Shown: positions 22,023-33,945 of the stretch, in pieces | Numbering within the stretch: position 1 is the stretch's first letter | How the letters are laid out: each line of letters begins with the position of its first letter | Origin: Liolophura sinensis | Taxonomy: Eukaryota > Mollusca > Polyplacophora > Chitonida > Chitonidae | DNA: 64,000 bases | Direction: 5' to 3' | NCBI RefSeq assembly: GCF_032854445.1 | Contig: NC_088297.1 | Coordinates: 11,060,163-11,124,162 of the forward strand | The notes under the pieces: generated by a model | What the model saw: only the letters and a program-made list of their open reading frames with translations | What the model was told of the DNA's origin: nothing | Databases searched by the model: none | Translations under genes and position numbers: made by a program

Positions 22023-23279
22023 AGCAAGGTTGGATTTTTATCAAACGGATGTAGGCCTGTACCACTGCGTGTTGCAAGCAGATTAAAGACTGCCGATCAC
22101 CGTGGACAACCTAATCATTGTAACATTACACGTCTCAGCTTTTCATTCCAGCTGACATCATGCCAGTCACAACTCGGGTAAAAAACTAAATAGTTTAAGA
22201 TAATTAGTTACGCTTATCAGCCCGACAATAGCGTAACCACAGCCATGCTAATCTCTTAACCTCTTGCCGCTAGGGTACATCGGTTTTGTCGTAAAGCTCC
22301 AGGGGAGATAACTGACCATTATATTTAAGGGCCGTGGAGTAGCTTCCCTTGATACACTGTTTGCTCTCACCAGAAACTTGCACTTGAGGAAAGTTCATTT
22401 TGAGAGGCGAAGACAATACTTTTGGTGCTGAAACTTCAGCAGAATACCATAATACCTCCAAACAAACATTAAAACACCTAAAATCTCTGAGAACCACTCA
22501 AAATGAATAAGTTTGTCATGGATGAAATTTAGGTCATTTAGAGTAGTTTACATATGGGCCGAGTCACCTAAACCATACACCCAGATCGTCCACATATTTT
22601 CTCAATGGGGAAAAATCCTTAACTTCAGTAACATGTAGGACCCGTTAGTGTCACGATTTACATGTTACACTTGGAAGAGAGTGTAATTCTCTTCATTAGT
22701 TTCTGTGACTGAATGGTGAACTTAAATTTTGGCAAAAAATGTAGGCTAACCTGTCCGCATCAAACGTTGTTTTGAACGAAGTTGAACACAGAGATGAAGG
22801 GGAATAACTTCAATAAACTCACTTTAACTACAGAGTTATCTCCCTTGAATAGTCTTGTTCTGGGTTTTTTCTCAAAGAAAATACGGACATCAAACTTACT
22901 ATACAAGAGGCTTCGCAAAAAATCAAGTGGAGTTAGAAAAGGGCAAAAATAAAATAACCAGTCACAATAATAAAAAGGAAATAAACAAAGTATACTTTAA
23001 AATTCATTTACTCCATAAAACATCACACAATTAAATCAAAACAATAATTCAAATTCCTTTCTTTGCACACCCATACCTTACAGGTTCAACATAATGACTT
23101 TTTCCTCTGTTGACAGTGCATACACTTGCATACATTTGATGAATACATCATTTTACAATACTTCAGATTTTAGTCTGGAAAATGAATATGAAGTCAAACT
23201 TTTTTTTAGGTACTGTTCATGTGCAGAAACCTGTGAACATATTTATCAAGCAACTTCAGACTTCAGTCAAAAACTGAAT
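22023..23279. other. intergenic, no gene supported
   Basis: Holds two of the window's GTTATCTCCCTT-type motifs (22302-22312 inverted, 22835-22846). A 75-codon minus frame at 22270-22497 has no recognisable domain. Confidence 0.4.
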
Positions 23280-23400
23280 ATGCTTAAAATCGCCACCTCA
23301 GAAAAGGAAAGAACTCAAATTGTGGTTGGAACATTGTTCAAAACGTTTTCCTTCTTGCTGTATTTAAATTTTTGGCTGAAGTCTTACAATGCTTGATAAC
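23280..23400 (+). repeat. dispersed repeat, pair with 48035-48185
   Basis: CTCAGAAAAGGAAAGAACTC, AAATTGTGGTTGGAACATTG and a later TTAAATTTTTGGCTGA / CTTGATAA...TGGCCCC match 48055-48175 in order. Lies downstream of MRPS28 here and within an intron of the CARD gene there. Non-coding old repeat. Confidence 0.6.
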
Positions 23401-23987
23401 TATGGCCCCTTGCCTTAAAGACAGGAGACTCACAACCAGGTTTTTCAAGATGAATTTAGATACCTGGTCACTCCACTAACACAAATTTATGTATCCAGAA
23501 CAAAATGCAGATGTTTTTAATTTGGGCACTGTTTTAGTAGCCTAACTTTGGCTAAAATAACTTTAGATCCAGTATTCCTAAATTTAACGCCAAAATATAA
23601 CAAATTGTACAGCCCAATTACCTGTACATCTTTGTATTGTCAGTGCATATGATTATAATGTCTCTTTTTTTTTTTATAATTGAAGTTAGAATGAATCATG
23701 CAATATTCCCATAATGTGGTCTTTTTCTTAGGGTTTGTTGTAATTTGGGCTATCAAAATATCCTTGCACTTGATCCTGGTATTGCACAGATTCAATATAT
23801 TACACAAATCTATAACCAGGTGAGGATGACAAAAATCTGCACACAAATGTCCCACGAAGCCTCGTGCCCTACCCAGTGATGAAGATGTTTACTACTCAAT
23901 CATGACAGCTTTCTATGACTCCACTGTAGATCATACCATCTAATTTAAATGTAGAAGGTCATGATATTGTCAAAGAACAGTGTTTCA
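23401..23987 (-). other. region downstream of MRPS28, probably including its 3'UTR
   Basis: AT-rich sequence after the MRPS28 stop. A possible ATTAAA signal on the minus strand is at 23516-23521, but nothing fixes the transcript end. Confidence 0.35.
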
Positions 23988-25231
23988 TCATTTAATATCT
24001 GTCTTAGCCCATTGGCTGGATCTGTGTATTCCAATAATAGAGCCGTCTGCCTCCAATAACGTCACATGTTTATCAGAACCAAGAAATGCTGATGTCATCT
24101 CCAGATCTTTCAGTTTCAATTTGACACGAGTTCCATATGTGTACTCACTGAAAAATCAAAAACAACTGAGATATATGATAAATGTAACGATTCAATTTTC
24201 TTCTTTCTGAATGTTTTCTGCTGGAGTTAAAAAAAAAAAAAAATTCAACGTAACCATGGTAACCATACTTGACGATATACTGAATGGCAGTAAAACTGGG
24301 GATTCAGTAGGGATTCAGCACACGCACTGAAAAAGGTTCTCACATGGAAACACAAGACTTATATTAAAAATTAATAATATAATAATAATAATTATTATGT
24401 ACATGTATGTCGCACTGGGTGGCTTATAACTTTTCAGCTCAATCATAAGTCACTGGGTCCAGAAAATGTAAGAAATTATTCAAAGCAGACAACAATTAAT
24501 GAGGAATTAAACTGAATTATGCAGAAAATAGTGTGTATTTGTGTGTGAACAATGGTTCACTGTAAATCTGACACATTCTTGTTGTCTACCTGATGTTTCA
24601 TAGTCTTTTTGCATTTATTAAGTTAGAAGTAGCACTCATCTAAAAATACTCTACATCACTGGCCCAGTATCTGATTCTATATTATGTTTACATGTCTGTA
24701 TTATGTTTACATGTACCTTGCTCGGTGTTTTGGTCTTGCACAAACGCAGTGAAATTTCCCCCCGAAATCAACATAGAGATCGTCCTCGACTACATCAATG
24801 ACAGTACCCAATACAATCCGCCCGTCAGGATTCCCAATCTGTGTCAATTTACAGTTTCGGATCAGACTGGCAAAGCTTTGTGTGTCTTCTGTGGCGTCGT
24901 CTCTTCCCATTTTATCTATTTTCTCAAAAGCTCTCATATAACTACTCTGTTCAGGCGTAGAACCTAAATGAAGATCACCAGCCGAAGATGAAGTATTGAC
25001 TGAGGCGATGTTGTTGTTACTACCGGTATCGTTCGAGTTCAAGATCTGATCTTGTTTTCCTGGGTCAGACGTTCTCCGGGCGTTATTACTTGCATTGTCG
25101 CTGTCACCCTTTGAAGCAATCGGACCGGTTGAATCAGATGTTGTCGACGTTGACAGTTTCAAAAAACATCGTGGATGTAAAACCAAATTTCTAAACGCGG
25201 CTATCCGCGTGCTGTACATGATGGCAGACAT
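23988..25231 (-). CDS. MRPS28: mitochondrial small ribosomal subunit protein bS1m (MRPS28), two exons
   Basis: Exon 1 is 25231-24717 and exon 2 is 24147-23988; joined they give 224 residues (human about 187). The donor CAAG|GTACAT and acceptor TTTTTCAG|T join in phase 2. Residues 1-35 lack acidic residues and carry Arg/Lys and Ser, as in a mitochondrial targeting peptide. A Ser/Asn-rich linker follows. From about residue 115 the S1-like core reads SFASLIRNCKLTQIG, GTVIDVVEDDLYVDFGGKFH and, over the splice, GTRVKLKLKDLEMTSAFLG, which are the family hallmarks. The protein is a structural component of the mitoribosome small subunit. It lies head-to-head with HDDC2 and the two probably share a promoter. 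The first ATG in frame (AAGATGT context) is chosen; an ATG four codons on is an alternative. Nothing broken. Confidence 0.95.
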
Positions 25232-25400
25232 CTTAATGTTGGCAACTAGTCAAATCCCCTGTAACAAACACAACGGTGAGACACGGATTTTCATTGGCTG
25301 ATCTCTGCCGGCAGCTGTCTTCCGGCGTTCAGACCGCGTGCATTTGTTGTTGGAAGAACGAAGACAAACTGTCAGAATTTATCCATCTTCAAACGTCAAA
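25232..25400. promoter_or_regulatory. bidirectional promoter between MRPS28 and HDDC2
   Basis: Only 169 bp separate the two start codons, so both 5'UTRs and core promoters lie here. I see an inverted CCAAT box (ATTGG, 25293-25297) and an ETS/NRF-2-type CTTCCGG (25319-25325), and no TATA box. ETS/NRF-2 sites are typical of promoters of nuclear genes for mitochondrial proteins, and TATA-less, CCAAT-bearing short spacers are typical of divergent housekeeping pairs. Start sites were not determinable. Confidence 0.7.
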
Positions 25401-28400
25401 ATGGCATCGAAATCATTCGCCAACATGATTGAGTTCATGTCACTTGTGGGCCAACTTAAGGTGTGTGGAATGTAAACATTTCGTATCGTTTTAATTCCGT
25501 GGATAGTTTCTGTAAACGTTTGTCTCAGAGTTCTTTGATTTGAAATTATCGGAATCGTACATGGTCGATGACCTTAAGGCATAAAAATAAGGCTAGCCTG
25601 TTAAAAAGAAATATTTTATTAGTTAGTAAGACTCGTAACCTAACTGGAATTGTGAAATATATCTCCATTCACCAAGTTTAATATGTGACAATACAATTTT
25701 AATATTTTGTGCACAACGTTTTCACATAGTAACATTTTCACTTCAGAAAAAAAAGCAAGTGCAAATTGGCAATACCCTAATTGCTCAACTTTTTGGCATA
25801 TGGAAGAGCAAATTTCATTGAGCATTTATAATTATATTTTGAAGACAAAACTACATTGGTTGGATTGGCCAATCCCAGAGCCTCCACAAGGTATAATTTT
25901 GTCAGTCAGCACAGATAATGCCTTCAGAAAATGCCTAAATAAACATCTTGCAAACATGTGAAGAGGTTGGAGAATTAGAGGATGTGCATTATCCAAGAAA
26001 GTGCATTTGGATTTGCACTCAGTCTCTGAGAATGTACACTGAATGGCTTACTGACAAACTGCTCATTATATCAGTGACAATAGCTCGCATTGCTTCAGTT
26101 CGTTATAGATATAATAAACTGAAGCATTGTGAAGTATTGCTGCTGATGTTATGAGCAGAGCTAGAGTGATGTATAAAACTACTTGTCAAAGGAAAAATGA
26201 AGGGAGGACAATCCCCATTCTGTAGGCAACCCTCCTTGCGTCGCTTGAGGTCATCCAGAAGCATTCAGCATACTAATACAGTTTTTTAAATTTTGCCACC
26301 CTTTATTAGTTTAACTTGGCCAAAAATTTTTTCAGCTTTTAAAAACCCTGCTTGCTGAATTAATTTTAGTGTCAAAATTGCACATAAACATTTGTACATT
26401 AAGTTCACATGAATACAGTGAATATTTCCAAACATTTAAATTAAATTTATGAGGCAATATCCCTCATTGTTTGCACTTTTTATGGGTTTGCTGACCTACA
26501 ATTTGGTCATGACATAGTCTCATAATTGACTCTGATACTGTTACAGAGATCAATAGTGTAAATACTTTCAAGAATATTTCACTTATTCAACAGCAGTTCC
26601 CATCGTGATAAAAATAAGCAAGAGAAACCTCTGACCTTTGCCAGGCATCTGACAAACCTCCTAACTTAAAGTTGAGCCAAACAATTTTAAATGATTTATC
26701 ATTCTCACCATTGGAAATATGCAGTATTCTCCGTTTGTCAACGTTTAACTGTGCTGTTTGCCCTATTTGTGTGCCGTATAGTTTTTGAGTATTTTTTATA
26801 TTTTATTCCATCAGCATGTGAAAAGGACAGGCTGGGTGCGGAAAAAAGTACAGGACCCCGAGAGTGTGGCTGGGCACATGTACCGCATGGCAGTTCTCTC
26901 CCTTTGCTTTAGCAGCTCTGCGGGTGTTGATAAGGACAAGTAAGAGAAGTTTGTTGTTCATGTATATACTGTATGTCACCTGCGAAGGAGAGTTGGTAAG
27001 TTTTGTACGTAAAAATTCACTTTTCAGAAGCACATAAAAGCCTTAAAATGATGCTTTTGATTTCATCACTCAAGCTTTTCTGACAAGAAGTGAATCCAAC
27101 TTTTGAGCGTCGGAATCGTGTGAAACGTGTCACATGAAAAACGTTAACCTTTGGGGTAAAATACATGTACAGTATCAATCAAGGAAATAGTTTATAAGTC
27201 TCTCTCCCTTAGGCTAAGAAGTATTTGTTATGGCCCTGCCTGTCGATCAGTCCCCGTCTGTTTCACCATCATATTTCATAACTTATTCAGAGGAAATTTA
27301 TGAAATCATTTGTGAATGACATCTTGGCCTTTTCAGGTCTATTCTTGCTTTGATCAGCCTGTTATGTACTGCTTTATACTTGTAGTCGTTTTTCATTTGT
27401 TACTGAATTAAGTGCAGAACACATGCGATAACACATGCAAATGTGTTTACAGTTTAATTGACAAGAGAACCAGGAATTTTGTTTGCAAACTTTTAATACA
27501 TACTTGTAATTTTATATTTCTAGATGTCTAAAACTGAGCTTGGTTCATGACCTGGCAGAGAGCATTGTGGGAGATATAGCCCCATCGGATGGTGTCAGTA
27601 AGCAGGAGAAGCAGAAACGAGAAGAGGTTAGATAGTTTTCATAATTCTTTATCTGTCAAGGCATTTCCAAGCCATATGTAACCTACTCATATATACATTT
27701 CAGACTAGGGAGCAAACTGTTGTCTAGTGGTAAGAACAGATGCTTGCTGCCCAGTCACTGGGGACACATGAGTACTCGTGGGGCATGGTGACAATTACCT
27801 GAAATTGCAATTTATGAGCCAAACAAATGTCATAAATTGTCACTTTTGGTGCTGAAAATTGCACATTTCTAGCAGGATGTACATATAAGAACTTTTCAAA
27901 CAATTCTCTGAACACCTTTGTAAGATCAACAGAGCTTAATGTCATAATCAGGCAACGTGGCAAAATTTTAGGTCATTATTTACCCCAAAACATCCGTAGG
28001 GGAGTTTCGAGTTGGAACTCTTTTGTCGTCAAAGGTAAAAACAGTCTGACTGTGTCATGTGAGTTGTGAAAAATGTTTCAGGAACATTTAACTGAACTTT
28101 TCGTGCACAAAAAATTTACTGATCACCTGTCTCACCCTTTTCCAGAGGCACAGATGAGAGTTCTTTCCTTTTAGAACTTCTCAAGTTCACACATGTTCGG
28201 ATTCTTAATTTTTTCCATCATTCGTCTCCTCTAAATTACTTTTATGACACTATTTGCTTACGCCCATGTCATAGTGAATGTGATCAAAAATGGTTGCTTA
28301 ACATTTTTTGACAGTTCACACAATACAGCTGGGCTTTTTCTACCTTCCTTAATAACTCCTTTTTTGTACACAGTATTACTTATTTCACAGGCAATGAAAG

Positions 28401-31102
28401 GCCAGTCTTTAAATACAGTTTATTATCACATCTACCTTCTTCATGAAGGTGATCTCTACATGTGTAAATCCATTTTAAATGCTAGCTAGTGATTTGTTTT
28501 CATGTAGGCTGCCATGAAGTACATCTGCAGGTTAGTGAATCCAGACCTGGGGACAGAGCTGTACTCAATCTGGGAAGTGAGTTTACTTTAAAGAACACTT
28601 GAAAAGATATTATAAAATGAAGATTATTGTTGTAACTAAAAATGGAATAAGACATATTTGGTGTTTCTTGCTATCCTCTCTATTCTATGCAGACTTTCTG
28701 TCAGTGGTCGGAAATATTCAGAAATGACATAATTGATGAACATACGAGGACCGCAGGTCCAGCTTAGCGCCCCCAATTCAGGTTTTTCTCCCAACAAAGT
28801 TGTTTTGACAGCTATCATTGGTGACGTCACCACAGCAGTCAACTTCACTTCTGAACTGAACATCTTCAGAGGAAAACTGAAGTTTAAAGCAGTTTTTATA
28901 CCTCAAGAAGAAAGCTGAGAAGTTTTTTTTTTTGTACTTTTATATGTTAGGTCACATCATATACTCCATGTTAAGAAATAAAAATATAGCGTTTCATGTA
29001 TCCTTGAATTTATATCCTGTAGCCGTTCAGGATGGAGTCGAATCAAAATCTCACATGCCAATAAGGCCAGATATGCAGATCTTCACCAGTATGTACATGT
29101 ATATGTGGCTTGTCCTTCAGTTAAATTGAGGAAAATATGATCAAACTATTCTTTGACTTATTTTCATCTCTGTGTGATTATATGCAGCATTTGGTGGAGA
29201 CCATATGTTTAGATAATTTTTTGTTTATAAATGATGGCACAGTCAGTGGTGACTGAATTATATTTCAATAAATCAATGGTCAGTAAAATCAGTGCTTACT
29301 TCAGCCCTGCCATGTCTGCTAGCCAAATCAAAATTCTACTGGCATCAGACCAGCAGATCAGTTTTAAAGTTCAAGACCTGGTAGGAACATTTTTGTCACA
29401 TGGTGTATGAATATTTTGAATGACCTCAGATTATTTTAGGTGACCTCAGATTATTTTAGATGACCTCAAATCCTGCTGAGGTCTTCAGTGGACATTAAAT
29501 TTGAAACATTCGACATTATACTCGAACTCACATTTAAAAAGAACTAAATCCAAATTCTCAATCATTATTCTTTTGAAGCAGGGCAATGCTGGTGTATTTT
29601 AAACTTGAACTATTTGTGGCGGACTGTCCAGTGAATGTGTATTTATAAAGTTTTGTTGGATGATTTATTTATTTATTTGATTGGTGTTTTACTCCGTACT
29701 CAAGAATATTTCATTTATATGACGGCAGCCAGCATTATGCTGGAAGGAACCGAGAAGAGCCCGGGGGAAATCCATGACCATCTGCAGGTTGCTGAGAGAC
29801 CTTCCAACGTATGGCCGGAGAGGAAGCCAGCATGAGATGGAGTTGAACTCACAGCAACCGCATTGGTGGGAGGCTCCTGGGTCATAGCGCTACAATACTG
29901 CGCTAAACAACTGAGCCACTGACGCCCCTTTATTTGATGAAGTTTCCTGATTAATTTGTATCAGACTGTATGTCATTTACCATGTATTTAAATGTTTACC
30001 AGGAGTACGAGAATCAGACGAGTAAAGAGGCAGAGTTTGTGAAGGATTTAGATCGGTTTGAGATGATCCTCCAGGCTCATGAATATGAACAGGACGATCA
30101 GCAGAAGGTCAACCTTCAAGAGTTTTTTGACTCGACAAGAGGTGAGCCATTGAAACATTTATTTATTTTATTTGTTTGTTTTATGTATTTACTTATTTAT
30201 TTAGTTATTTATTAGATTGTTGTTGAGCTGTTATAATCATATAAACTTAAAAATTTGTCACTGGTTTGATGGCGACCAGTTTTATGGGTGAAGGAGTGGT
30301 CCAAATAAACCACTGATGTTTAATAACTTCCATATTTGTGGTTACGGATAATTCCCAGTTAGAGCATGCTCGTTACGCTGTCAAACCAGTGCCCTATGAA
30401 TCATACTCACGCTCTTTTGGCTACGATTTTAGGTCATGCCTTTTGTCAGGTAGCTGCTGAAGGCCGGTGGTTTACATCAGGTACTCTGGTTTCCTCCATT
30501 TGTAAACCATACCGTCTCCATGTAGGTGAAAAATTCTTAAACACAATGTTAAAAATAATGAAACAAATAAATAAATCATATGGTTCTTTTTATTTTAAAT
30601 ACACAGTGTATTCCTTGGTAGAACTGTAAATTACATGTATGTATACCTGTAGAAACAATAGACCATTTACATGTCAAAGTGTACATTAAAGTGTACAATG
30701 TACATGTCAAAGAGTACATTAAAAGTGTACATGTATCTCAAAGTGTACATAAAAGAAGAAATACACCTTCTGGAATAATATACCAACTTTAAGTCTTATA
30801 CCAGTGTCGGAGAAGGGTATGAAATTAAAAATTTGCAACTTTCCCTGTTCAAGACAGATTTACATGATGAGAAAGTCAAGAGAAAAATAAAATCATTAAA
30901 GCAATGATATCAGACAAAATATGTTTACGAAGTTTTTTGGAGTGGGAAATGTGCGAATATGTATCTGCAGTCATTATAAGCGTTCATTGTATGTTTTGTT
31001 CCAGGAAAATTTCAAACAAAAACTGTCGATGAATGGTCTAAAGGTTTAGAAGAGATAAGGAATTCATGTAAGATTGCATGTAAAGAAGATCCCACGAGTT
31101 GA
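25401..31102 (+). CDS. HDDC2: HD-domain 5'-deoxynucleotidase HDDC2 (YfbR-like), six exons
   Basis: Exons 25401-25460, 26815-26939, 27524-27626, 28508-28576, 30003-30141 and 31005-31102 all have GT-AG borders and consistent phases, giving 197 residues (human about 204). The protein removes phosphate from deoxynucleoside 5'-monophosphates, judging from YfbR relatives. Metal ligands are all present: H41 ([10 protein letters not shown]), H70-D71 ([13 protein letters not shown]) and D136 ([13 protein letters not shown]), with spacing as in Escherichia coli YfbR (H33, H68/D69, D137). Other landmarks are VGQLK, RTGWV, the [13 protein letters not shown] segment and FFDST near the C terminus. Exon 1 encodes 20 residues starting at the ATG in a CAAAATGG context. 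SINEs sit close on both sides of exon 5. An AATAAA 644 bases past the stop may end the transcript. Confidence 0.95.
27715..27775 (+). mobile_element. SINE-B head fragment in HDDC2 intron 3
   Basis: GTTGTCTAGTGGTAAGAACA followed by CAGTCACTGGGGACACATGA matches the head region of SINE-B at 10928-10990. The B box and body are absent. Confidence 0.5.
29425..29478 (+). repeat. 20-bp triplicate in HDDC2 intron 4
   Basis: GACCTCAGATTATTTTAG(G/A)T is repeated twice, with a third partial copy GACCTCAAATCC. Confidence 0.75.
29659..29930 (-). mobile_element. SINE-A copy, full length, 72 bp upstream of HDDC2 exon 5
   Basis: Complete minus-strand copy: (TTTA)n, GATTGGTGTTTTACTCCGTA, body with AGCCCGGGGGAAATCC, GAGTTGAACTCACAGCAACC and an inverted head ending GAGCCACTGACGCCCC. 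Its head end lies 72 bp from the exon 5 boundary, inside the region where the branch point is expected. Confidence 0.9.
30150..30375 (-). mobile_element. strongly diverged SINE-A copy in HDDC2 intron 5
   Basis: A TTTA-rich tail starts within 15 bp of the exon 5 donor. GATGGCGACCAGTTTTATGG then GTGAAGGA keeps the family's GACGGCGACCAGCATTATGG core. The rest is hard to follow. Confidence 0.5.
30440..30577 (+). mobile_element. strongly diverged SINE-A copy in HDDC2 intron 5
   Basis: CTGGTTTCCTCCA, then GTAGGTGAAAAATTCTTAAA and a terminal AACAAATAAATAAAT follow the family's order with heavy substitution. Confidence 0.5.
30660..30755 (+). repeat. GTACATTAAAGTGTACA-type short repeats
   Basis: Four close variants of AAAGTGTACAT within 95 bp, spaced about 20-28 bp. 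Small degenerate array in intron 5. Confidence 0.6.
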
Positions 31103-31745
31103 CTGGAGACATTGGCCAGAGATTGTGCAAAATCGCAATTCGGTCATTTGACCACTTCACAGTGAAATCACGAAGCGTTACATGAACTTCATGTAAATCG
31201 GCCATAGAATGCTATTGCGCTGTTGTTTTTTTTGTTTACGAAAGTGTAAAAGTGTTCAAAGTCATGAATACAACTCAGTGTCACGTTGTCCTGGACTGTG
31301 CTCCTCGCTATGTGCATATATGTATGCTACCTTTATTACAGAGAAGGTGAAGAAATTGTCTCATGAACACTAAATGTTGGGTAATATAATCAGAAGTACA
31401 AAAATGGAGAGAAGTGTGCTTCTTTTTGGGTGTCTTTTGGGGGATTCCCCATCTGAGTACTCCCATTTCACGTAGATCGGTGTAGACGGTCACAGCATTG
31501 GTCGATCGGACATTTCTGTTTATAGACGAATTATTTCTTGTAACTGTGTATTTTCGGTAACATCATCCCAGTGACCTATCAGTTAAGAGGGAGTAAAGAC
31601 TAACTACCATATTACACGGTATGAGTGGCAAACTTATCTCGGTTTATGTAATTCTAGAATGGTATAGTGTGCTGAAGCTTTGTTTTTAAAATGGCAGCCC
31701 GTGGTGTTTGCAATCAGCATACATGTCTATGATTGTTTGTAAGTC

Positions 31746-31751
31746 AATAAA
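31746..31751 (+). terminator. candidate polyadenylation signal of HDDC2
   Basis: AATAAA, 644 bases after the HDDC2 stop, the first perfect hexamer after it that I noticed. No transcript evidence. Confidence 0.4.
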
Positions 31752-32360
31752 GAATGTATAGGAAACCGTATAGGCATTAAACTACAGCTATCGCAAAGCG
31801 CCATCAGCGGCCAGTCCGGAAATTATGAAGACGATGTATTCCCGAGCATTGACGGAAAATTTGCATAAAACGGATCGGTTATTAAAAATATAAAATTTGT
31901 CTCAAAATGAAAAAAGGATCTCGTTGTTTTGACACATCTTTCTTCGTTTGCCTTAAAATTATACCCGTAGTTTTACAGTACCTTTTCATGTATCCTTCAA
32001 GAATCTTGGCAAATACCAGATATCTCCCAATTTATATTTGACCATACTTTGATGTACACTAAACATTGCAAAAGAAAAGACATCAAAATTACAAATGATA
32101 TCATTGGTTGCTTGTTGTGCTGTGTTAAGGGACAGGGACAAAGAATAAATATACAGATCTGCAAACAACGTCCAGATAGATTCATTTCTGTTATACAGTC
32201 ATTTTGAGCTGTAACAATCAGCTATGAAGTCTGTCGACAATTATACAGGTATCACCTAGTTCATACAGCTCTGGGAGATCTTTGGAAGTCATGGAATTTA
32301 AAATTATTATTGTCAGACCTTGCAAGCCATGGAATGTGTGTGTAGCTTATTGAATTTCTC
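31752..32360. other. intergenic, nothing recognised
   Basis: No gene or repeat supported. Confidence 0.4.
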
Positions 32361-32630
32361 GGGTGCCTCCGTGGCTCAGCTCCTCAGCGCGCTAGCACAG
32401 TGTACTGACCCCCAGGGACCTCTCACCAATGCGGTCGCTGTCAGTTTAAGTCCAGCTCATGCTGGCTTCCTCTCCGGCCATATGTGAGAAGGTCTGCCAG
32501 AAGCTGGACGGTCGTGGGTTTCCGCCGGGCTCTGCCCGGTTTCCTACCACCATAATGCCGGCCGCCTTCGTATACGTGAATTATTCTTGAGTACGGCATA
32601 AAACACCAATCAAATAAAAAATAAATAAAT
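32361..32630 (+). mobile_element. SINE-A copy, full length
   Basis: Head GGGTGCCTCCGTGGCTCAGC, GCGCGCTAGCACAG, body GTGGGTTTCCGCCGGGC, tail GAGTACGGCATAAAACACCA and AAATAAATAAAT. TTGAATTT on both sides (32350 and 32630) may be the target duplication. Confidence 0.92.
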
Positions 32631-32760
32631 TGAATTTATTTGGAAGTTGTGGAAATTCATCAACATGACAAAAAACTTTATACATTTATAAACTTCATAT
32701 ACAACTTTATACACCGCCTGTTTTACTTCTGAAATTCTGGACATTTAAACGAAAAAAGGG

Positions 32761-32765
<5 letters not shown>

Positions 32766-32815
<50 letters not shown>
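32766..32815. repeat. (TA)n microsatellite
   Basis: About 25 uninterrupted TA dinucleotides. Confidence 0.97.
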
Positions 32816-32817
<2 letters not shown>

Positions 32818-33427
32818 CAAATCGTGAAATGGTCAAATTTCCGCCAAAAAGTGGAAATCACTATACAAGTGTTAAATGTCAGTGAAATGGCAATGAATGT
32901 CTTGGAAAAGTGATGGAATTTTAGTTATCAGAAAATGTTCTGGAAAGTCCTGCATAAAGTTTATCCAGTATGTTGTGCTATATGAACGCCGAAAGAAGTG
33001 ACAAGAGTTCATTTTCGTCGGACACCAGTTTTGAAAGGTCGTTTTTGAGTCTTTTTTTTGTAACAAAAATCCGGTGATCTCGATACTGGTGATTGATCGT
33101 AGTTGGTCGTAGTGTTACCGCAGTTTACTTTCAACTTGTGTGCAAGTGGGGTTTTCATACTTACTGAATGCATACTCAACAAAAATGTACACGCACTAAG
33201 CAATTTTATGCTGTTTTCTCTCAGTATTTAACAACGTGTTAACAATCAGAGTAAGTACTCATTGTCCATTGTGGCTTTAACTTCCACAAGATTTTCACAT
33301 TTTAATGATCCAGGAGCTATGGCAGCGTGAAAACAGAGTGGTTCCTTCACGCTCTTTGGAGTGCTAACGGTGGATATTCTGTACTGAGTACTGTGAACTG
33401 TGATTACCGACCACCCTGTTTTTCATA
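32816..33427. other. intergenic, nothing recognised
   Basis: No supported feature. Confidence 0.4.
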
Positions 33428-33503
33428 TCGACCGCATTGGGGGGAAACCCCTGGTTCATTGCGCCGTGCCGGCGTGCTAACCTCGTTCACGGAGGTCCCC
33501 GCA
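33428..33503 (-). mobile_element. SINE-A head fragment
   Basis: CGACCGCATTGGGGGG, TTCATTGCGCCGTGCC and ACGGAGGTCCCC: the inverted tRNA-like head only. Confidence 0.7.
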
Positions 33504-33800
33504 TAGCCGTTTAAAATCTTGCATTCCTGGCCGATACATGGATATAATTTGAGTCGGTGCTGGGCTTGGCCGTGTGAGAATAAAAAAATTGATTGATCTC
33601 ACGATAGTGTTATTTTTTTTTATCGTTAAAAGTATAGTCACCTAATCTAAGCACACCAGAGGTTTCCCATGTGTGTCTTCTGTTGTTGGGTACTGGCATG
33701 TCAAAGAGGAAGAAATGCGAAACAACATATAGTAACCATAAAACTGAAGTTTCCTTTCAATTTGACGGCAATTTAGTTCCAAAAATTAAAAATAATATCT

Positions 33801-33945
33801 CCCCAATGCGGTCACTGTGAATTCAAGTCCAGCTCAAGCTGGCTTCCTCTCCGTCCGCAAGTGGGAAGGTCTGCCAGCTGGCTGCCGTCGTATAAGTGAA
33901 ATATTCTTGAGTATGGTGTAAAACACCAATAAAAAAAACAATAAT
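33801..33945 (+). mobile_element. SINE-A copy with deleted centre
   Basis: CCCAATGCGGTCACTGTGAA, CTCAAGCTGGCTTCCTCTCC, then GGTCTGCCAGCTGGCTGCCG joins head-side to tail-side, skipping the GGGCTCTGCCC body. Ends with ATGGTGTAAAACACCAAT and poly(A). Confidence 0.85.

Noticed and set aside
23094-23396. 100-codon plus frame downstream of MRPS28 (FSQKLNMLKIATSEKERTQI)
   Set aside because: Its last third coincides with the dispersed repeat shared with 48035-48185, where the frame is broken. The sharing reflects a non-coding repeat.
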